NCBI RefSeq assembly: GCF_001514285.1
Contig: NZ_KQ949029.1
Coordinates: 354,800-418,799 of the forward strand
DNA from: Streptomyces sp. DSM 15324
GTDB taxonomy: Bacteria; Actinomycetota; Actinomycetes; Streptomycetales; Streptomycetaceae
Length of the DNA: 64,000 nt
Reading direction: 5' to 3'
Below the pieces are notes generated by a model, which ran no database searches, was not told the origin of the DNA, and worked only from the letters and a program-made list of their open reading frames with translations. The position numbers were made by a program, and so were the translations under genes. Shown piece after piece: positions 1-8,717 of the stretch (position 1 is the first letter of the stretch; each line of letters starts with the position of its first letter).

Positions 1-204
1 GAGGTCGAGGTTGCGGTAGAGCGGATAGGCGTAGAAGAGGGCGAGGTAGAGGGTCACCGGGGCGAGGAAGCCCCAGGCGGCCCACTGGGTGGAGGGGAGC
101 CGGCGGCGTTTCCCGACGCGGGCCCGGGGCGGGCCGGCGGCGGGCGCCGGCCCGTTCCGGACGCCCTCGGACCGGTGGTCCGCGAGCTTGGTGGTGTGGT
201 TCAT
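1..204 (-). CDS. Sugar ABC transporter permease, N-terminal part only
   Basis: Only the first 68 codons are inside the window; the gene runs off the left edge. The start is the ATG at 204-202. The visible part has a basic, Pro/Ala-rich cytoplasmic head (about 40 residues) and then the first membrane helix, beginning with WAAWGFLAPVTLYLALFYAY, which is the usual opening of MalF/UgpA-type permeases of the CUT1 sugar family. It follows the solute-binding protein gene by 24 bases on the same strand, so the two form an operon with the LacI gene further upstream. It should carry a mono- or oligosaccharide across the cytoplasmic membrane together with a second permease and an ATPase outside the window. 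The substrate cannot be told from this fragment. Confidence 0.85.
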   Translation of the reverse strand, partial: MNHTTKLADHRSEGVRNGPAPAAGPPRARVGKRRRLPSTQWAAWGFLAPVTLYLALFYAYPLYRNLDL

Positions 205-228
205 CGACGCACGGCCCTTGTGGTCGGG

Positions 229-1476
229 TTACTTGACGGCGGACTGCGCCTCGGACAGCGCGTCCTCGGGCGACTTGGAGCCGCTGAGGGCGGCCTGCAC
301 GGCCTTCCACATCTGCTCGGAGATCTTGGGGTACTTGGTGCCCAGGTCGTCACTGGTGCGGCCCTTGGCCGCCTTGACCGCGTCGACCCAGGGCTTCAGG
401 TCGGCGTTCGCGGCCACCTGCTTGTCCTGGATCGCGCCGGTGGGAGCGACGTAGGACAGCGTGTTGTCGGTGTTGAGCAGGTTGTCGCCGCTGGTCAGGC
501 AGGTCACCAGCTTCTGGGAGACGGCGTAGCGCCCGGTGTCCTTCTGGACCGGGACGGTCACGAACTCGCCGCCGGTCGGGGCCGCGGCGTTGCCGCCGGT
601 GGCGGCGGGGATGGGCAGGACGCCGTAGGCGAAGCCCGCCTTCTTGGCGTTCGCGAGCTGCCAGGTGCCGTTCTCGCCGAACGCGTAGTCGCCGCCGGCG
701 AACTCCTGCCAGCTGGTGGTCTGGGTGTTGTTGATGACCGAGTTGGGGGCGTAACCGGCCTTCAGCCAGTCCTTCCAGAGGGCGAGGGCGGACACCGCCT
801 GGGGAGAGTCGAGTTCGGTCAGCTGGGCGCCCGAGCCCCAGAACCAGGGCAGGAACTGGAAGCTGCCCTCCTCCGTGCCGATCGCCGAGAAGGTGATGCC
901 CTTCTTGCCGGCCGCCTTGACCTTGGCCAGCGCCGCCGTCAGCGTCTTCCAGTCCTTGACCGAGGCGATGTCCACGCCGGCCTTCTTCAGTACGTCCTTG
1001 TTGTAGTACAGGGCCAGGGTGTTCGCGCCGATCGGGACGCCGTAGGTCTTGCCGCCGGACTGGCCGGCCGCGAGCAGGTTGGGGTCGACCCCGGCGGTGT
1101 CCAGCTTGGTGTCGTCGGTCGTGGTGAGCACGCCCGCCTCGGCCAGTGTCGAGACCACCGGGTTGTCGACGATGAGGACGTCGGGGGAGTTGCCCTGCTG
1201 CGCGGCCAGCAGCGTCTTGTTGCCCAGGTCACTGGTGTCGAAGGCGGTCCGCTTGACCTTCACGCCGGCCTCGGTGCCGCACCGGTCCAGCAGCTTCGCC
1301 CAGTCCGAGGTCTTGTCGAACTGCGGGTACGGGTCCCAGATCGTGTACGTGCCGCCGCCGGCGCTCTTGGTGTCGCTGCTGCCCGACCCGGAGGAGCAGG
1401 CGGTGGCGGTGACCGTGAGGGCGACGACGGTGACGGCCGCGGCGGTCAGCCGGCGCTGTCTGGAGGAGCTGGTCAT
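229..1476 (-). CDS. Sugar ABC transporter substrate-binding lipoprotein
   Basis: A 415-residue extracytoplasmic solute-binding protein of the CUT1 type. The N-terminus is basic, then hydrophobic, then a lipobox-like ATAC with Cys27, followed by a Ser/Gly-rich tether, so it should be a membrane-anchored lipoprotein. Blocks such as GVPIGANTLALYYNKDVLKKAG and the C-terminal EQMWKAVQAALSG are typical of the family. The ATG at 1476 is chosen because AAAGGA precedes it; the open frame extends far upstream, but that part only overlaps the lacI region. It lies downstream of the LacI-type gene and directly before the permease gene. It is expected to bind an oligosaccharide released by the divergent secreted glycosidase. 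The ligand is unknown. Confidence 0.93.
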   Translation of the reverse strand: MTSSSRQRRLTAAAVTVVALTVTATACSSGSGSSDTKSAGGGTYTIWDPYPQFDKTSDWAKLLDRCGTEAGVKVKRTAFDTSDLGNKTLLAAQQGNSPDVLIVDNPVVSTLAEAGVLTTTDDTKLDTAGVDPNLLAAGQSGGKTYGVPIGANTLALYYNKDVLKKAGVDIASVKDWKTLTAALAKVKAAGKKGITFSAIGTEEGSFQFLPWFWGSGAQLTELDSPQAVSALALWKDWLKAGYAPNSVINNTQTTSWQEFAGGDYAFGENGTWQLANAKKAGFAYGVLPIPAATGGNAAAPTGGEFVTVPVQKDTGRYAVSQKLVTCLTSGDNLLNTDNTLSYVAPTGAIQDKQVAANADLKPWVDAVKAAKGRTSDDLGTKYPKISEQMWKAVQAALSGSKSPEDALSEAQSAVK

Positions 1477-1646
1477 GGAGGTTCCTTTGATGTCGGGCGT
1501 GCGGTGCCGAGGGCACGGGTGAGGTCGGGCGTGCGGTGCCGGGGCACGGGGTGGCGGGGTGGCCGGGTGAAGGAGGGCACGGCGAACGGCGCCGTGGAGC
1601 TGTCGGCGTGTCCTGCGGGGTGCTACGGGGACGTACGGCGGTGGCG

Positions 1647-2669
1647 TCAGGGGGTGGTGACGGCTGCGGCGGGTCCGGTGCTGGCCCGCAGGGAGATGGG
1701 CGGCGTCAGCAGGAGGTGCCGGGGCTGGGCGCCGGGGTGGCCGATCCGCTCCACCAGCAGTTCGACGGCGCGGCGCCCCATCTCCTCGGCGGGTACGTCG
1801 GCCGCGGTGAGCCGCGGGGTGACCGTCTCCGCCCAGCGGGCGGCGACGACGCCGGTGACGGAGAAGTCGCGCGGCACATGGCGGCCCGCTTGCGCGAGAC
1901 CTCGGTAGAGGCCGCCGAGGGCGGCTTCGTTCAGGGTGACGAGGGCGGTGGTCGCCGGGTCGTCGTGGAGGATCCGCTCCAGGCAGGCCTGTCCCGAGGC
2001 GGCGTCGTCCCCGCAGCAGTACGTCCGGACCGTGAGCCCGCGTTCGGCCGCGGCCTTGGTGAAGCCGTCGAGCCCGCGGTGGGCGGACTCGTACCCGGCC
2101 CGCAGCAGGTTCTCGGGACGGTTGACGAAGGCGACCCGGCTGTGGCCGAGGTCCGCCAGGTGATGGACGCACGCCGCGGCGAGCGCGGTGTGGTCCAGGC
2201 TCACCCACCAGCCGCCCTCCGGACGGCCGGTACGGCCGATGGCGACGGAGGGGAAGTCCAGCTCGGCCAGGTGGTCGACCCGGTCGTCCGCCAGTCTGAT
2301 CTCCATCAGGATCGCCCCGTCGACGCGCCGCTCCCCCAGGAGCCGCTGGAACGAGCGGTCGCTGTCCACGCCGCTCGGTGAGAGCAGCACGTCGTAGTCG
2401 TAGGCCGCCGCCGCCTCCACGACACTGCCGATGAAGTCGAGCTGCATCCCGGTGTAGTGGTTGCCGGCCGGCGGGAAGACCAGTCCGATGGTGCTGGTCC
2501 GGCCGTTGGCCAGGGCTCGTGCGCTCGCGTTGGGCCGGTAGCCCAGTTCGTCGATGACCTGCTGGATCTTCAGACGGGTGTCGTCCGAGACCGGGCGCTT
2601 GCCGCTCAGCGCGTACGACACGGTGCTCCGCGAGACACCGGCCCTGCGGGCGATCTCACCGATGTTCAC
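1647..2669 (-). CDS. LacI-family transcriptional regulator
   Basis: A 340-residue repressor. It opens with the LacI helix-turn-helix and hinge (VNIGEIARRAGVSRSTVSYA, then RPNASARALANG) and continues with a periplasmic-binding-protein-like sensor domain (TIGLVFPP through the C-terminal VELLVERI block). The GTG at 2669 is the start: GAAGGAG sits six bases before it, and family members begin with this HTH; longer readings only add intergenic sequence. It heads the transporter operon and is divergent from the large glycosidase gene. Three perfect CGAACCGGTTCG palindromes in the divergent region fit a LacI-type operator, so it most likely represses both arms and is released by a sugar imported by the transporter. 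Confidence 0.95.
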   Translation of the reverse strand: MNIGEIARRAGVSRSTVSYALSGKRPVSDDTRLKIQQVIDELGYRPNASARALANGRTSTIGLVFPPAGNHYTGMQLDFIGSVVEAAAAYDYDVLLSPSGVDSDRSFQRLLGERRVDGAILMEIRLADDRVDHLAELDFPSVAIGRTGRPEGGWWVSLDHTALAAACVHHLADLGHSRVAFVNRPENLLRAGYESAHRGLDGFTKAAAERGLTVRTYCCGDDAASGQACLERILHDDPATTALVTLNEAALGGLYRGLAQAGRHVPRDFSVTGVVAARWAETVTPRLTAADVPAEEMGRRAVELLVERIGHPGAQPRHLLLTPPISLRASTGPAAAVTTP

Positions 2670-2711
2670 GGGTCTCCTTCGTCGAACCGGGTCACCTGGC
2701 GGACCGACTGT

Positions 2712-2723
2712 CGAACCGGTTCG
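2712..2723. promoter_or_regulatory. LacI-type operator, copy 1
   Basis: Perfect 12-bp palindrome CGAACCGGTTCG, 43 bases upstream of the lacI-type start codon. The central CG step and symmetry match LacI/GalR operators. Position suggests autoregulation of the lacI-transporter operon. A degenerate half copy (CGAACCGGGT) lies at about 2683. Confidence 0.8.
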
Positions 2724-2819
2724 CGTGAAGTGAAGGTAGGAATCGCCCACCCTCGTGTCAACACCCTGGACGATTTCCGTCCGGAGGATTGCTGGGCGCA
2801 CCGCCCGGTGCTAGCTTCG

Positions 2820-2831
2820 CGAACCGGTTCG
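2820..2831. promoter_or_regulatory. LacI-type operator, copy 2
   Basis: Identical CGAACCGGTTCG palindrome in the middle of the divergent region, 108 bases from copy 1 and 77 from copy 3 (start to start). It may support looping or control the glycosidase promoter. Confidence 0.8.
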
Positions 2832-2896
2832 ATGGGCACGATCGGCCGTAACCCCTCCCCCACCGGATGCGTTCTCCGCCCCCGACCCCGATCATT

Positions 2897-2908
2897 CGAA
2901 CCGGTTCG
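2897..2908. promoter_or_regulatory. LacI-type operator, copy 3
   Basis: Third identical CGAACCGGTTCG palindrome, ending 36 bases before the glycosidase start codon, where bound repressor would block transcription of that gene. Confidence 0.8.
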
Positions 2909-2944
2909 ACGTTGATCGCCCCCGACGATTGAGGACGTGGATCG

Positions 2945-5900
2945 ATGCCATCCGCTGACAGACCGGCCCGGCACCGGGCCCCGGCCGCCGTGGCGCTGGC
3001 CCTCGGCGCGGGCCTGCTGGCCGCACCGGCCGTCCCCGCCCGGGCCGCCGAGGCGCCTTCGCCGGCCGCGCACTACACCTTCGACCAGGACGACCTCGCC
3101 TCCGGGAGGATCAGCGACAGCTCCGGCAACGGACTCACGGCGACGCTGGTCAACCCCTCCACCGCCCGGTCCGTCACGGGCACGGGCGGCGGCAGGGCGC
3201 TCTCCCTGCCCGGCGGCGCGCCGGCCTCCGACGGCGCGTACGTCCGGCTGCCCCGCGAGGTGCTCGGCGACGCGAGCGATCTGACGGTCTCGGCCCGGGT
3301 GAGATGGAGCGGCGACGCGTCGCCCTGGCAGCGCATCTTCGACCTGGGCACCGACACCGGCCGGTACCTCTTCACCACGCCCTCCAACGGCAGTGTGCTG
3401 CGCACCGCCGTGACCACCGGCGGGGGCGGCGCGGAGGCCCAGGTCTCGGGCTACGCGCCCCTGCCCGCCGACGGCTGGCGGACCGTCACCGTGACCCTCG
3501 ACACCGCCGCCCGCAGGGTCACCACCTATCTCGACGGCGTCGCGGTCTCCTCCGCGGCGACGGGCGTCAGGGCCAGGGACCTGCTGGACGGCGCGGCCAC
3601 GGCGGCCGGCTACATCGGCAGGTCCTTCTACCAGGACCCGCTACTCAAGGGCGCCATCGACGACTTCACGGTCTGGCACTCGGCGCTCACGGCCGAGCAG
3701 GTGGCCGGCACGGTCGGCGCGCCGCCGACCCTCCAGCAGCTCTCGCGGACGGCGTTCGAGGTCCGTACGACGACCGGGACCGCCCCCGCCCTGCCGGCCG
3801 CGGTCCGCGCCTCCTTCTCCGACGGCTACGACCGCGACACGCCGGTCGACTGGGACGTCGTGGCGGCCGGGAAGTACGACCGGCCCGGCACCTTCACGGT
3901 GGCCGGGTCGGCCGCCGGGCAGCCGGTGCGGGCGACCGTCACGGTGGTCCGGGAGGGAGCGCTCACCGTCGACCTCGGCTCGGACACCGGCGCCTTCCAC
4001 GGCGGCGCCTCCGGGACCCTCTACGGCGTGTACGGTCCGGACGTCCCGACCGGCAACCTCATCGAGGGCATGGGCTTGCGCACGGTCTCCACCAAGGCCC
4101 AGGACGGCCCACAGCATCCGGGCGCCGATGCGCTGGAGGTGGTGAAGCCGCTGGCCGACGCCACCGACGGTGACGTGTACATCTACATGACCGACATCCA
4201 CCGCGGTTTCCCGTACGAGTGGCCCGGCGCCACGCCCGCGGAGAAGCTCGCCCGCTACGAGGAGAAGATCGCCCAGCAGGTCGACCAGGTGCTGCGCCTG
4301 CCGGAGCGCTACCGGGACAACGTCGTCTTCGTGCCGTTCAACGAGCCCGAGGGCAATATGTTCGGCACCGGCGAGTGGAGCTACGACAAGGTCAGCTGGC
4401 TCACCGACCCCGGGGACTTCTTCGCCGCCTGGGACGAGGTCCAGCGGCTCATCAAGGGCAGGATGCCGCACGCCCGCGTCGCCGGTCCCAACACCAGTGT
4501 CCTGTACGACCAGGTGAAGGGCTTCCTCGCCCACACCCTGGCCGCCGGCACGCTCCCCGACGTGATCACCTGGCACGAACTGAGCCACCCGGAGGCGGTG
4601 CGCCGCAGCGTCGCCACGTACCGGGCGTGGGAGCAGGAGTTGTTCCGGGGCACCGCCCGGGAGGGGACCCGGCTCCCCGTCAACATCAACGAGTACGCGT
4701 TCAACTACCACACCTCCGTCCCGGGTCAGATGATCCAGTGGGTGTCGGCGATCGAGGAGTCCAAGGTCGACGCCGACATCGCGTACTGGAACATCGACGG
4801 CAACCTGTCGGACTCCGCGGTGCAGTCGGGCCGCGGCAACGGCCAGTGGTGGCTGCTGAACGCGTACGCCTCGATGAGCGGCCACACGGTGACGGTGACC
4901 CCGCCGTTCCCTGGCGAGAACTACACCATGCAGGGCGTGGCCACGCTGGACGAGAGGAAGAAGCAGGCCCGGCTGCTGTTCGGCGGTTCCGCCGGCGAGG
5001 GACACCTCACCTTCACCGGCGTGCCGAGGGACGTCTTCGGTGACCGGGTGCACGCCTGGGTGCGCGAGATCGAGTGGAGCGGCCAGCTCGGCGACTCCGC
5101 CGGCCCCAGGCTGCTGACGGAGACCGATGTGACGGTGCATCAGGACGGCACCGTCACACTGGACTTCGGCGACGGCTCGCTGCCCCGGCTGAAGGAGTCC
5201 TCGGCCTACGAGGTCGTCCTCAGCCCGGCCGGGAAGGCCCGGGGCACCCGGTCCGCGCCCGTCCGCTGGCAGGGGTCGTACGAGGCGGAGGACGCCGCGC
5301 ACACCGGGTCCGGCTACTCCAGGAACGGTCCGGAGGGCTCGACGAGCGACGTGTCGAAGTTCTACACGTCCCGCGGCTACGACGTGGGCGGCCTGCGCAC
5401 CGGCTCGGACGTCACCCTCGACTTCACCGTGGACGTGCCCGAGGACGGCGACTACGACCTGAGCGTCTTCGCCAACTCCCTCAACACCTTCGACAGGGTG
5501 AAGGACCAGGGGCCCACCAACGTGTTCCTCCGGGTCGACGGCGACGCGGCCGACGAGCAGGAGCTGCACCTGCCGCTCGGCTACAAGTGGGTGGTGTGGG
5601 ACCACGCCGACACCGCGGTCCACCTGACCCGCGGCAGGCACACCCTCACGCTGGCCGCGAGGAGCCTCGACGGCCGACGCGCCACGAAGGGCGACGCGAT
5701 CGTCGACCGCCTCACCCTGTCCCTGCCGGACGCCTCGGCCGGCACACAGGTGTACGAGGGCGAGCTGGCCTGGCTGGGCGGCGGGGCACGCCCCGTCTAC
5801 ACCCTGCCGAAGCACACCCCGGCGCCTGCCACCGGCTCGGGCGCGGCCCGGCTCACGCGGGGCCGGACGGCCACGTTCTGGGTCTACTCCCCCGCCGACC

Positions 5901-6604
5901 GCGAGGCCACGCTGAGGGTCGCCACCCTGGGCGGCTCGGGTGCGCGGCTCTCCGTCAACGGGCACGACGTCCTGCGCCTGGCCAAGGGGCGCGAGGCGGT
6001 GGCGGTCTCCCTCTCGGGCGGCGTCAACAAGGTGACGGTGACCGGTGGTTCCTCCACCACCCTCGTGGACCGTCTCACGGTCACCCCCTCCGAGGGCGCC
6101 CTCCCGGTGCGGACGTACGAGGCGCAGGACGCCACGCTCGCGGGCACGGCGGCGCTCACCCCGCTCTCCCTGGCCACCGACGGCACGGCGATCACCGGCA
6201 TCGGCGGCGAGCCGGGCAACGGCAACACCGCGACGTTCACCGTCACGGCCGGCCGGGCCGGTCTGTACGCCGTGCGGATCCGCTACTCCAACCCCGAGCA
6301 GTCCCCGGCCACCCACTACAACCCGGACCCGCTCGCCCGGTACGCCGACCTCTCCGTCAACGGCGGCGCACCCCGCCGGGTCGGCTTCCCGCACACCTTC
6401 CACCGGAACAACTTCTGGGAGCTGACCGTCCCGGTCCGCCTCGACGAGGGACGGAACACGATCACCTTCCGGTCCGAGGAACGGCCGAACTTCGACGGCA
6501 CCACCTACGCCTCGGACACGTTCCCCGGTGTGCTCCTGCGCTCCCGGTACGCACCGCTGATCGACCGGATCGCGGTCGCGCCGTACGCCGAGGAGGTGCG
6601 CTGA
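2945..6604 (+). CDS. Secreted multi-domain glycoside hydrolase (LamG, clan A-like barrel, carbohydrate-binding modules)
   Basis: A 1219-residue exported protein. A signal peptide ends near residue 35 (VPARAAEA). Residues about 43-258 are a concanavalin-like LamG domain, 266-335 an Ig-like linker, and about 338-690 a barrel with two glutamates placed as in clan GH-A: Glu467 in FNEPEG (acid/base) and Glu583 in NINEYAF (nucleophile). Three C-terminal beta modules starting near residues 777 (YEAEDA), 934 (YEGELA) and 1055 (YEAQDA) look like CBM6/CBM35 domains. The exact CAZy family is not recognised; GH39-like enzymes are the nearest guess. It is divergent from the LacI-transporter operon and shares its operators, so it probably cuts an extracellular polysaccharide whose products that transporter imports. 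Confidence 0.8.
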   Translation: MPSADRPARHRAPAAVALALGAGLLAAPAVPARAAEAPSPAAHYTFDQDDLASGRISDSSGNGLTATLVNPSTARSVTGTGGGRALSLPGGAPASDGAYVRLPREVLGDASDLTVSARVRWSGDASPWQRIFDLGTDTGRYLFTTPSNGSVLRTAVTTGGGGAEAQVSGYAPLPADGWRTVTVTLDTAARRVTTYLDGVAVSSAATGVRARDLLDGAATAAGYIGRSFYQDPLLKGAIDDFTVWHSALTAEQVAGTVGAPPTLQQLSRTAFEVRTTTGTAPALPAAVRASFSDGYDRDTPVDWDVVAAGKYDRPGTFTVAGSAAGQPVRATVTVVREGALTVDLGSDTGAFHGGASGTLYGVYGPDVPTGNLIEGMGLRTVSTKAQDGPQHPGADALEVVKPLADATDGDVYIYMTDIHRGFPYEWPGATPAEKLARYEEKIAQQVDQVLRLPERYRDNVVFVPFNEPEGNMFGTGEWSYDKVSWLTDPGDFFAAWDEVQRLIKGRMPHARVAGPNTSVLYDQVKGFLAHTLAAGTLPDVITWHELSHPEAVRRSVATYRAWEQELFRGTAREGTRLPVNINEYAFNYHTSVPGQMIQWVSAIEESKVDADIAYWNIDGNLSDSAVQSGRGNGQWWLLNAYASMSGHTVTVTPPFPGENYTMQGVATLDERKKQARLLFGGSAGEGHLTFTGVPRDVFGDRVHAWVREIEWSGQLGDSAGPRLLTETDVTVHQDGTVTLDFGDGSLPRLKESSAYEVVLSPAGKARGTRSAPVRWQGSYEAEDAAHTGSGYSRNGPEGSTSDVSKFYTSRGYDVGGLRTGSDVTLDFTVDVPEDGDYDLSVFANSLNTFDRVKDQGPTNVFLRVDGDAADEQELHLPLGYKWVVWDHADTAVHLTRGRHTLTLAARSLDGRRATKGDAIVDRLTLSLPDASAGTQVYEGELAWLGGGARPVYTLPKHTPAPATGSGAARLTRGRTATFWVYSPADREATLRVATLGGSGARLSVNGHDVLRLAKGREAVAVSLSGGVNKVTVTGGSSTTLVDRLTVTPSEGALPVRTYEAQDATLAGTAALTPLSLATDGTAITGIGGEPGNGNTATFTVTAGRAGLYAVRIRYSNPEQSPATHYNPDPLARYADLSVNGGAPRRVGFPHTFHRNNFWELTVPVRLDEGRNTITFRSEERPNFDGTTYASDTFPGVLLRSRYAPLIDRIAVAPYAEEVR

Positions 6605-6610
6605 GGTGAT

Positions 6611-6646
6611 CTGACCGGGGGCCGCGTCCCGACGGCCCCCGGTCAG
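6611..6646. terminator. Bidirectional hairpin terminator
   Basis: Perfect 14-bp stem CTGACCGGGGGCCG / CGGCCCCCGGTCAG with an 8-base loop, lying between the convergent glycosidase and response-regulator genes and overlapping the latter's stop codon. There is no U-tract, as is usual in Streptomyces. Confidence 0.85.
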
Positions 6647-7329
6647 TCCCCGGCTCGTACCAGCCCGCTCTCGTAGGCGAAGATCACCGCGTGGACACGG
6701 TCGCGGAGACCGAGTTTGGTCAGGATGCGGCCGAGGTGGGTCTTGACGGTCGTCTCTCCCACGAAGAGGCGGCCGGCGATCTCGCCGTTGGTCAGTCCCT
6801 CCGCGACCAGCGCGAGGACTTCCCGTTCACGGTCGGTGAGCGCGGCCAGGCGGCTGCGCTGGGCGGGCACGGACGCCGGGGCCTGCCGGACGAAGCGGTC
6901 GACCAGGCGCCGGGTGAGGGAGGGCGCCACCATGACCTCGCCCCGCAGCACCGCCCGGACGGTCACCAGGATCTCCTCGGCGGGGGCGTCCTTGACGAGG
7001 AAGCCGTTCGCACCGGCGCGCAGAGCCGCGTAGGCGTACTCGTCGAGGTCGAAGGTCGTGACGACAAGGATCCGGGGTCCGTTCGGCCGCGCGCACAGGT
7101 GCTCGGTCGCGGCGAGTCCGTCCAGGCCGGGCATGCGTACGTCCATCAGGACGAGGTCCGGATGCAGTGCGGCCACGCCCGTGATCGCCGCGTCCCCGTC
7201 GGCGGCCTCGCCCACCACGGTGAGGTCGGGCTGGCTGTCGACGACCATGCGCAGTCCCATCCGGATGAGCTCCTGGTCGTCGCAGATCAGCACCCGCGCC
7301 GCCGACGGGGTGGCGGTCGGGCCGGTCAT
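6643..7329 (-). CDS. NarL/LuxR-family response regulator
   Basis: A 228-residue two-component regulator. The receiver domain has the acidic pocket (CDDQE) and phospho-acceptor Asp63 in LMDVRMPG; a C-terminal LuxR/GerE HTH follows (LTDREREVLALVAEGLTNGE, then TVKTHLGRIL). Its start codon overlaps the stop of the upstream histidine kinase gene by four bases (ATGA), so the pair is translationally coupled. The target genes are not evident. The nearest neighbours, the glycosidase and a small methyltransferase, have their own promoters. Confidence 0.95.
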   Translation of the reverse strand: MTGPTATPSAARVLICDDQELIRMGLRMVVDSQPDLTVVGEAADGDAAITGVAALHPDLVLMDVRMPGLDGLAATEHLCARPNGPRILVVTTFDLDEYAYAALRAGANGFLVKDAPAEEILVTVRAVLRGEVMVAPSLTRRLVDRFVRQAPASVPAQRSRLAALTDREREVLALVAEGLTNGEIAGRLFVGETTVKTHLGRILTKLGLRDRVHAVIFAYESGLVRAGD

Positions 7330-8594
7330 GGCGTCGCCGCGGTGGGCTCAGCACCGGTGGGGCGCAGGGTCGCGGTGACCCGGTAGCCCCCCTCGGGTGT
7401 GGGCCCGGCGTCGACGCTCCCGCCGTACAGGGCGGTGCGTTCGCGCATGCCGGTGAGTCCGTGACCACCGGGAAGCAGGGGGCCGGGGTACTCCGGGGCG
7501 GCTCCCGCTCCGGCCGAGTTCTCCACCCGGACGCGGACCAGCCGCCCCGGCCCCTCGGTGCCCGTGTCCAGCCGTACCCGGATCGTGGCGTCCGGTGGCG
7601 CGTGCTTGACGACGTTGGTGAGCGCCTCCTGCACGATGCGGTACGTCTGCGCGGTGAGGTCCGCCGGGAGACCGCCCCTGTCGCCCCGAAGGTCCAGCCG
7701 GGCGCGCGTGCCGCCCGTGTCGAGGCGCGCGACCAGCCGCCGCAGATCGGCCGCGAGGGACTCACCGGCCGCCGCGTGATCCGGGCCGGGGCCCGGGCCG
7801 CCTGCCGGGGCGGCCGGCTCGGGGGTCCGCAGCACGTCAAGCAGCCGGCGCAGTTCGTCCAGGGCCTCGCGCCCGGTCGTGCTGATGACTCCGAGCGTGC
7901 GGTCGACGACCGTGGGGTCGGCGTGGCGCATCAGCCTGCCGCCCTCGGCGTTGAGCACCATCACGCTGACGCTGTGCGCGAGGACGTCGTGGATCTCCCG
8001 CGCGATGCGGGCCCGCTCCTCGGCCACGGCGACCCGGGCGAGGGCGAGGCGCTCCGACTCGGCGAGGGCGGCGCGGCGCTCGAACTCGGCGACATAGGCG
8101 CGGCGGGCACGGACGTACTCGCCGAACACCCAGGCTCCGGCCAGCAGGAGCACCACGGCGAGCGGGGTGAGCCAGGCGCCGCGGGCGCCGGGACCCCCGA
8201 AGTCCCGCTGCCAGGCGGGAACCCACAGCAGGACGCAGCCCGCGGCACAGAGCGCCGTCGCCGCGGCGGCCCTGCGCAGGCCACGCACGGTGAGGGTGGC
8301 CAGGACCGCGGCCAGGGCGACGGCACCGCGTCCCGGTTCCTGTCCCCACACCTGTCCGAGGTACTGCGCCCAGAAGGCGGCCGTCACCAGGGCCGCGACG
8401 AGGAGCGGCCGGCGCCTGCGCCACAGCAGGGGCAGCACCAGGGCGGCGTAGACGCCCGCCTGGACCGGGACGGGCCGCCAGTCCGGCTCCGGGCGGATCA
8501 CCGGGGGGACGGCCACCAGCACGAGCAGCAGGACGTCCGTCAGCCACGGATGGGCGCGCCGCAGGCGGGGCAGGGTCTCGAGCAGCCGTTGCAC
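7326..8594 (-). CDS. DesK/NarX-type sensor histidine kinase
   Basis: A 422-residue membrane histidine kinase. About five hydrophobic segments fill residues 15-165, followed by a short coiled linker. The HisKA_3 dimerisation block has the phosphorylated His202 in REIHDVLAHSV, and a HATPase domain ends the protein (QEALTNVVKHA, then GHGLTGMRER). There is no sizeable extracellular sensor domain, so the signal is probably sensed within or near the membrane. It is the first gene of a coupled pair with the NarL-type regulator. Confidence 0.94.
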   Translation of the reverse strand: MQRLLETLPRLRRAHPWLTDVLLLVLVAVPPVIRPEPDWRPVPVQAGVYAALVLPLLWRRRRPLLVAALVTAAFWAQYLGQVWGQEPGRGAVALAAVLATLTVRGLRRAAAATALCAAGCVLLWVPAWQRDFGGPGARGAWLTPLAVVLLLAGAWVFGEYVRARRAYVAEFERRAALAESERLALARVAVAEERARIAREIHDVLAHSVSVMVLNAEGGRLMRHADPTVVDRTLGVISTTGREALDELRRLLDVLRTPEPAAPAGGPGPGPDHAAAGESLAADLRRLVARLDTGGTRARLDLRGDRGGLPADLTAQTYRIVQEALTNVVKHAPPDATIRVRLDTGTEGPGRLVRVRVENSAGAGAAPEYPGPLLPGGHGLTGMRERTALYGGSVDAGPTPEGGYRVTATLRPTGAEPTAATP

Positions 8595-8717
8595 CGCCTC
8601 ACGTTACGGCCGGGACCCGCTCGCCGGCATCGTCCCGGCGGGCGTCACCGCGTCCTCCCGCAGTCGTACGCACGGCGGCCGGGGATACGACGTGCGGCCA
8701 CCCGGGGCGCTTCCACC

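Noticed and set aside
3641..6403. Very long open frame antisense to the large glycosidase gene
   Set aside because: It is rich in Arg, Val, Gly and His with no domain pattern, and mirrors the G/C third-position bias of the plus-strand gene; a typical high-GC antisense shadow.
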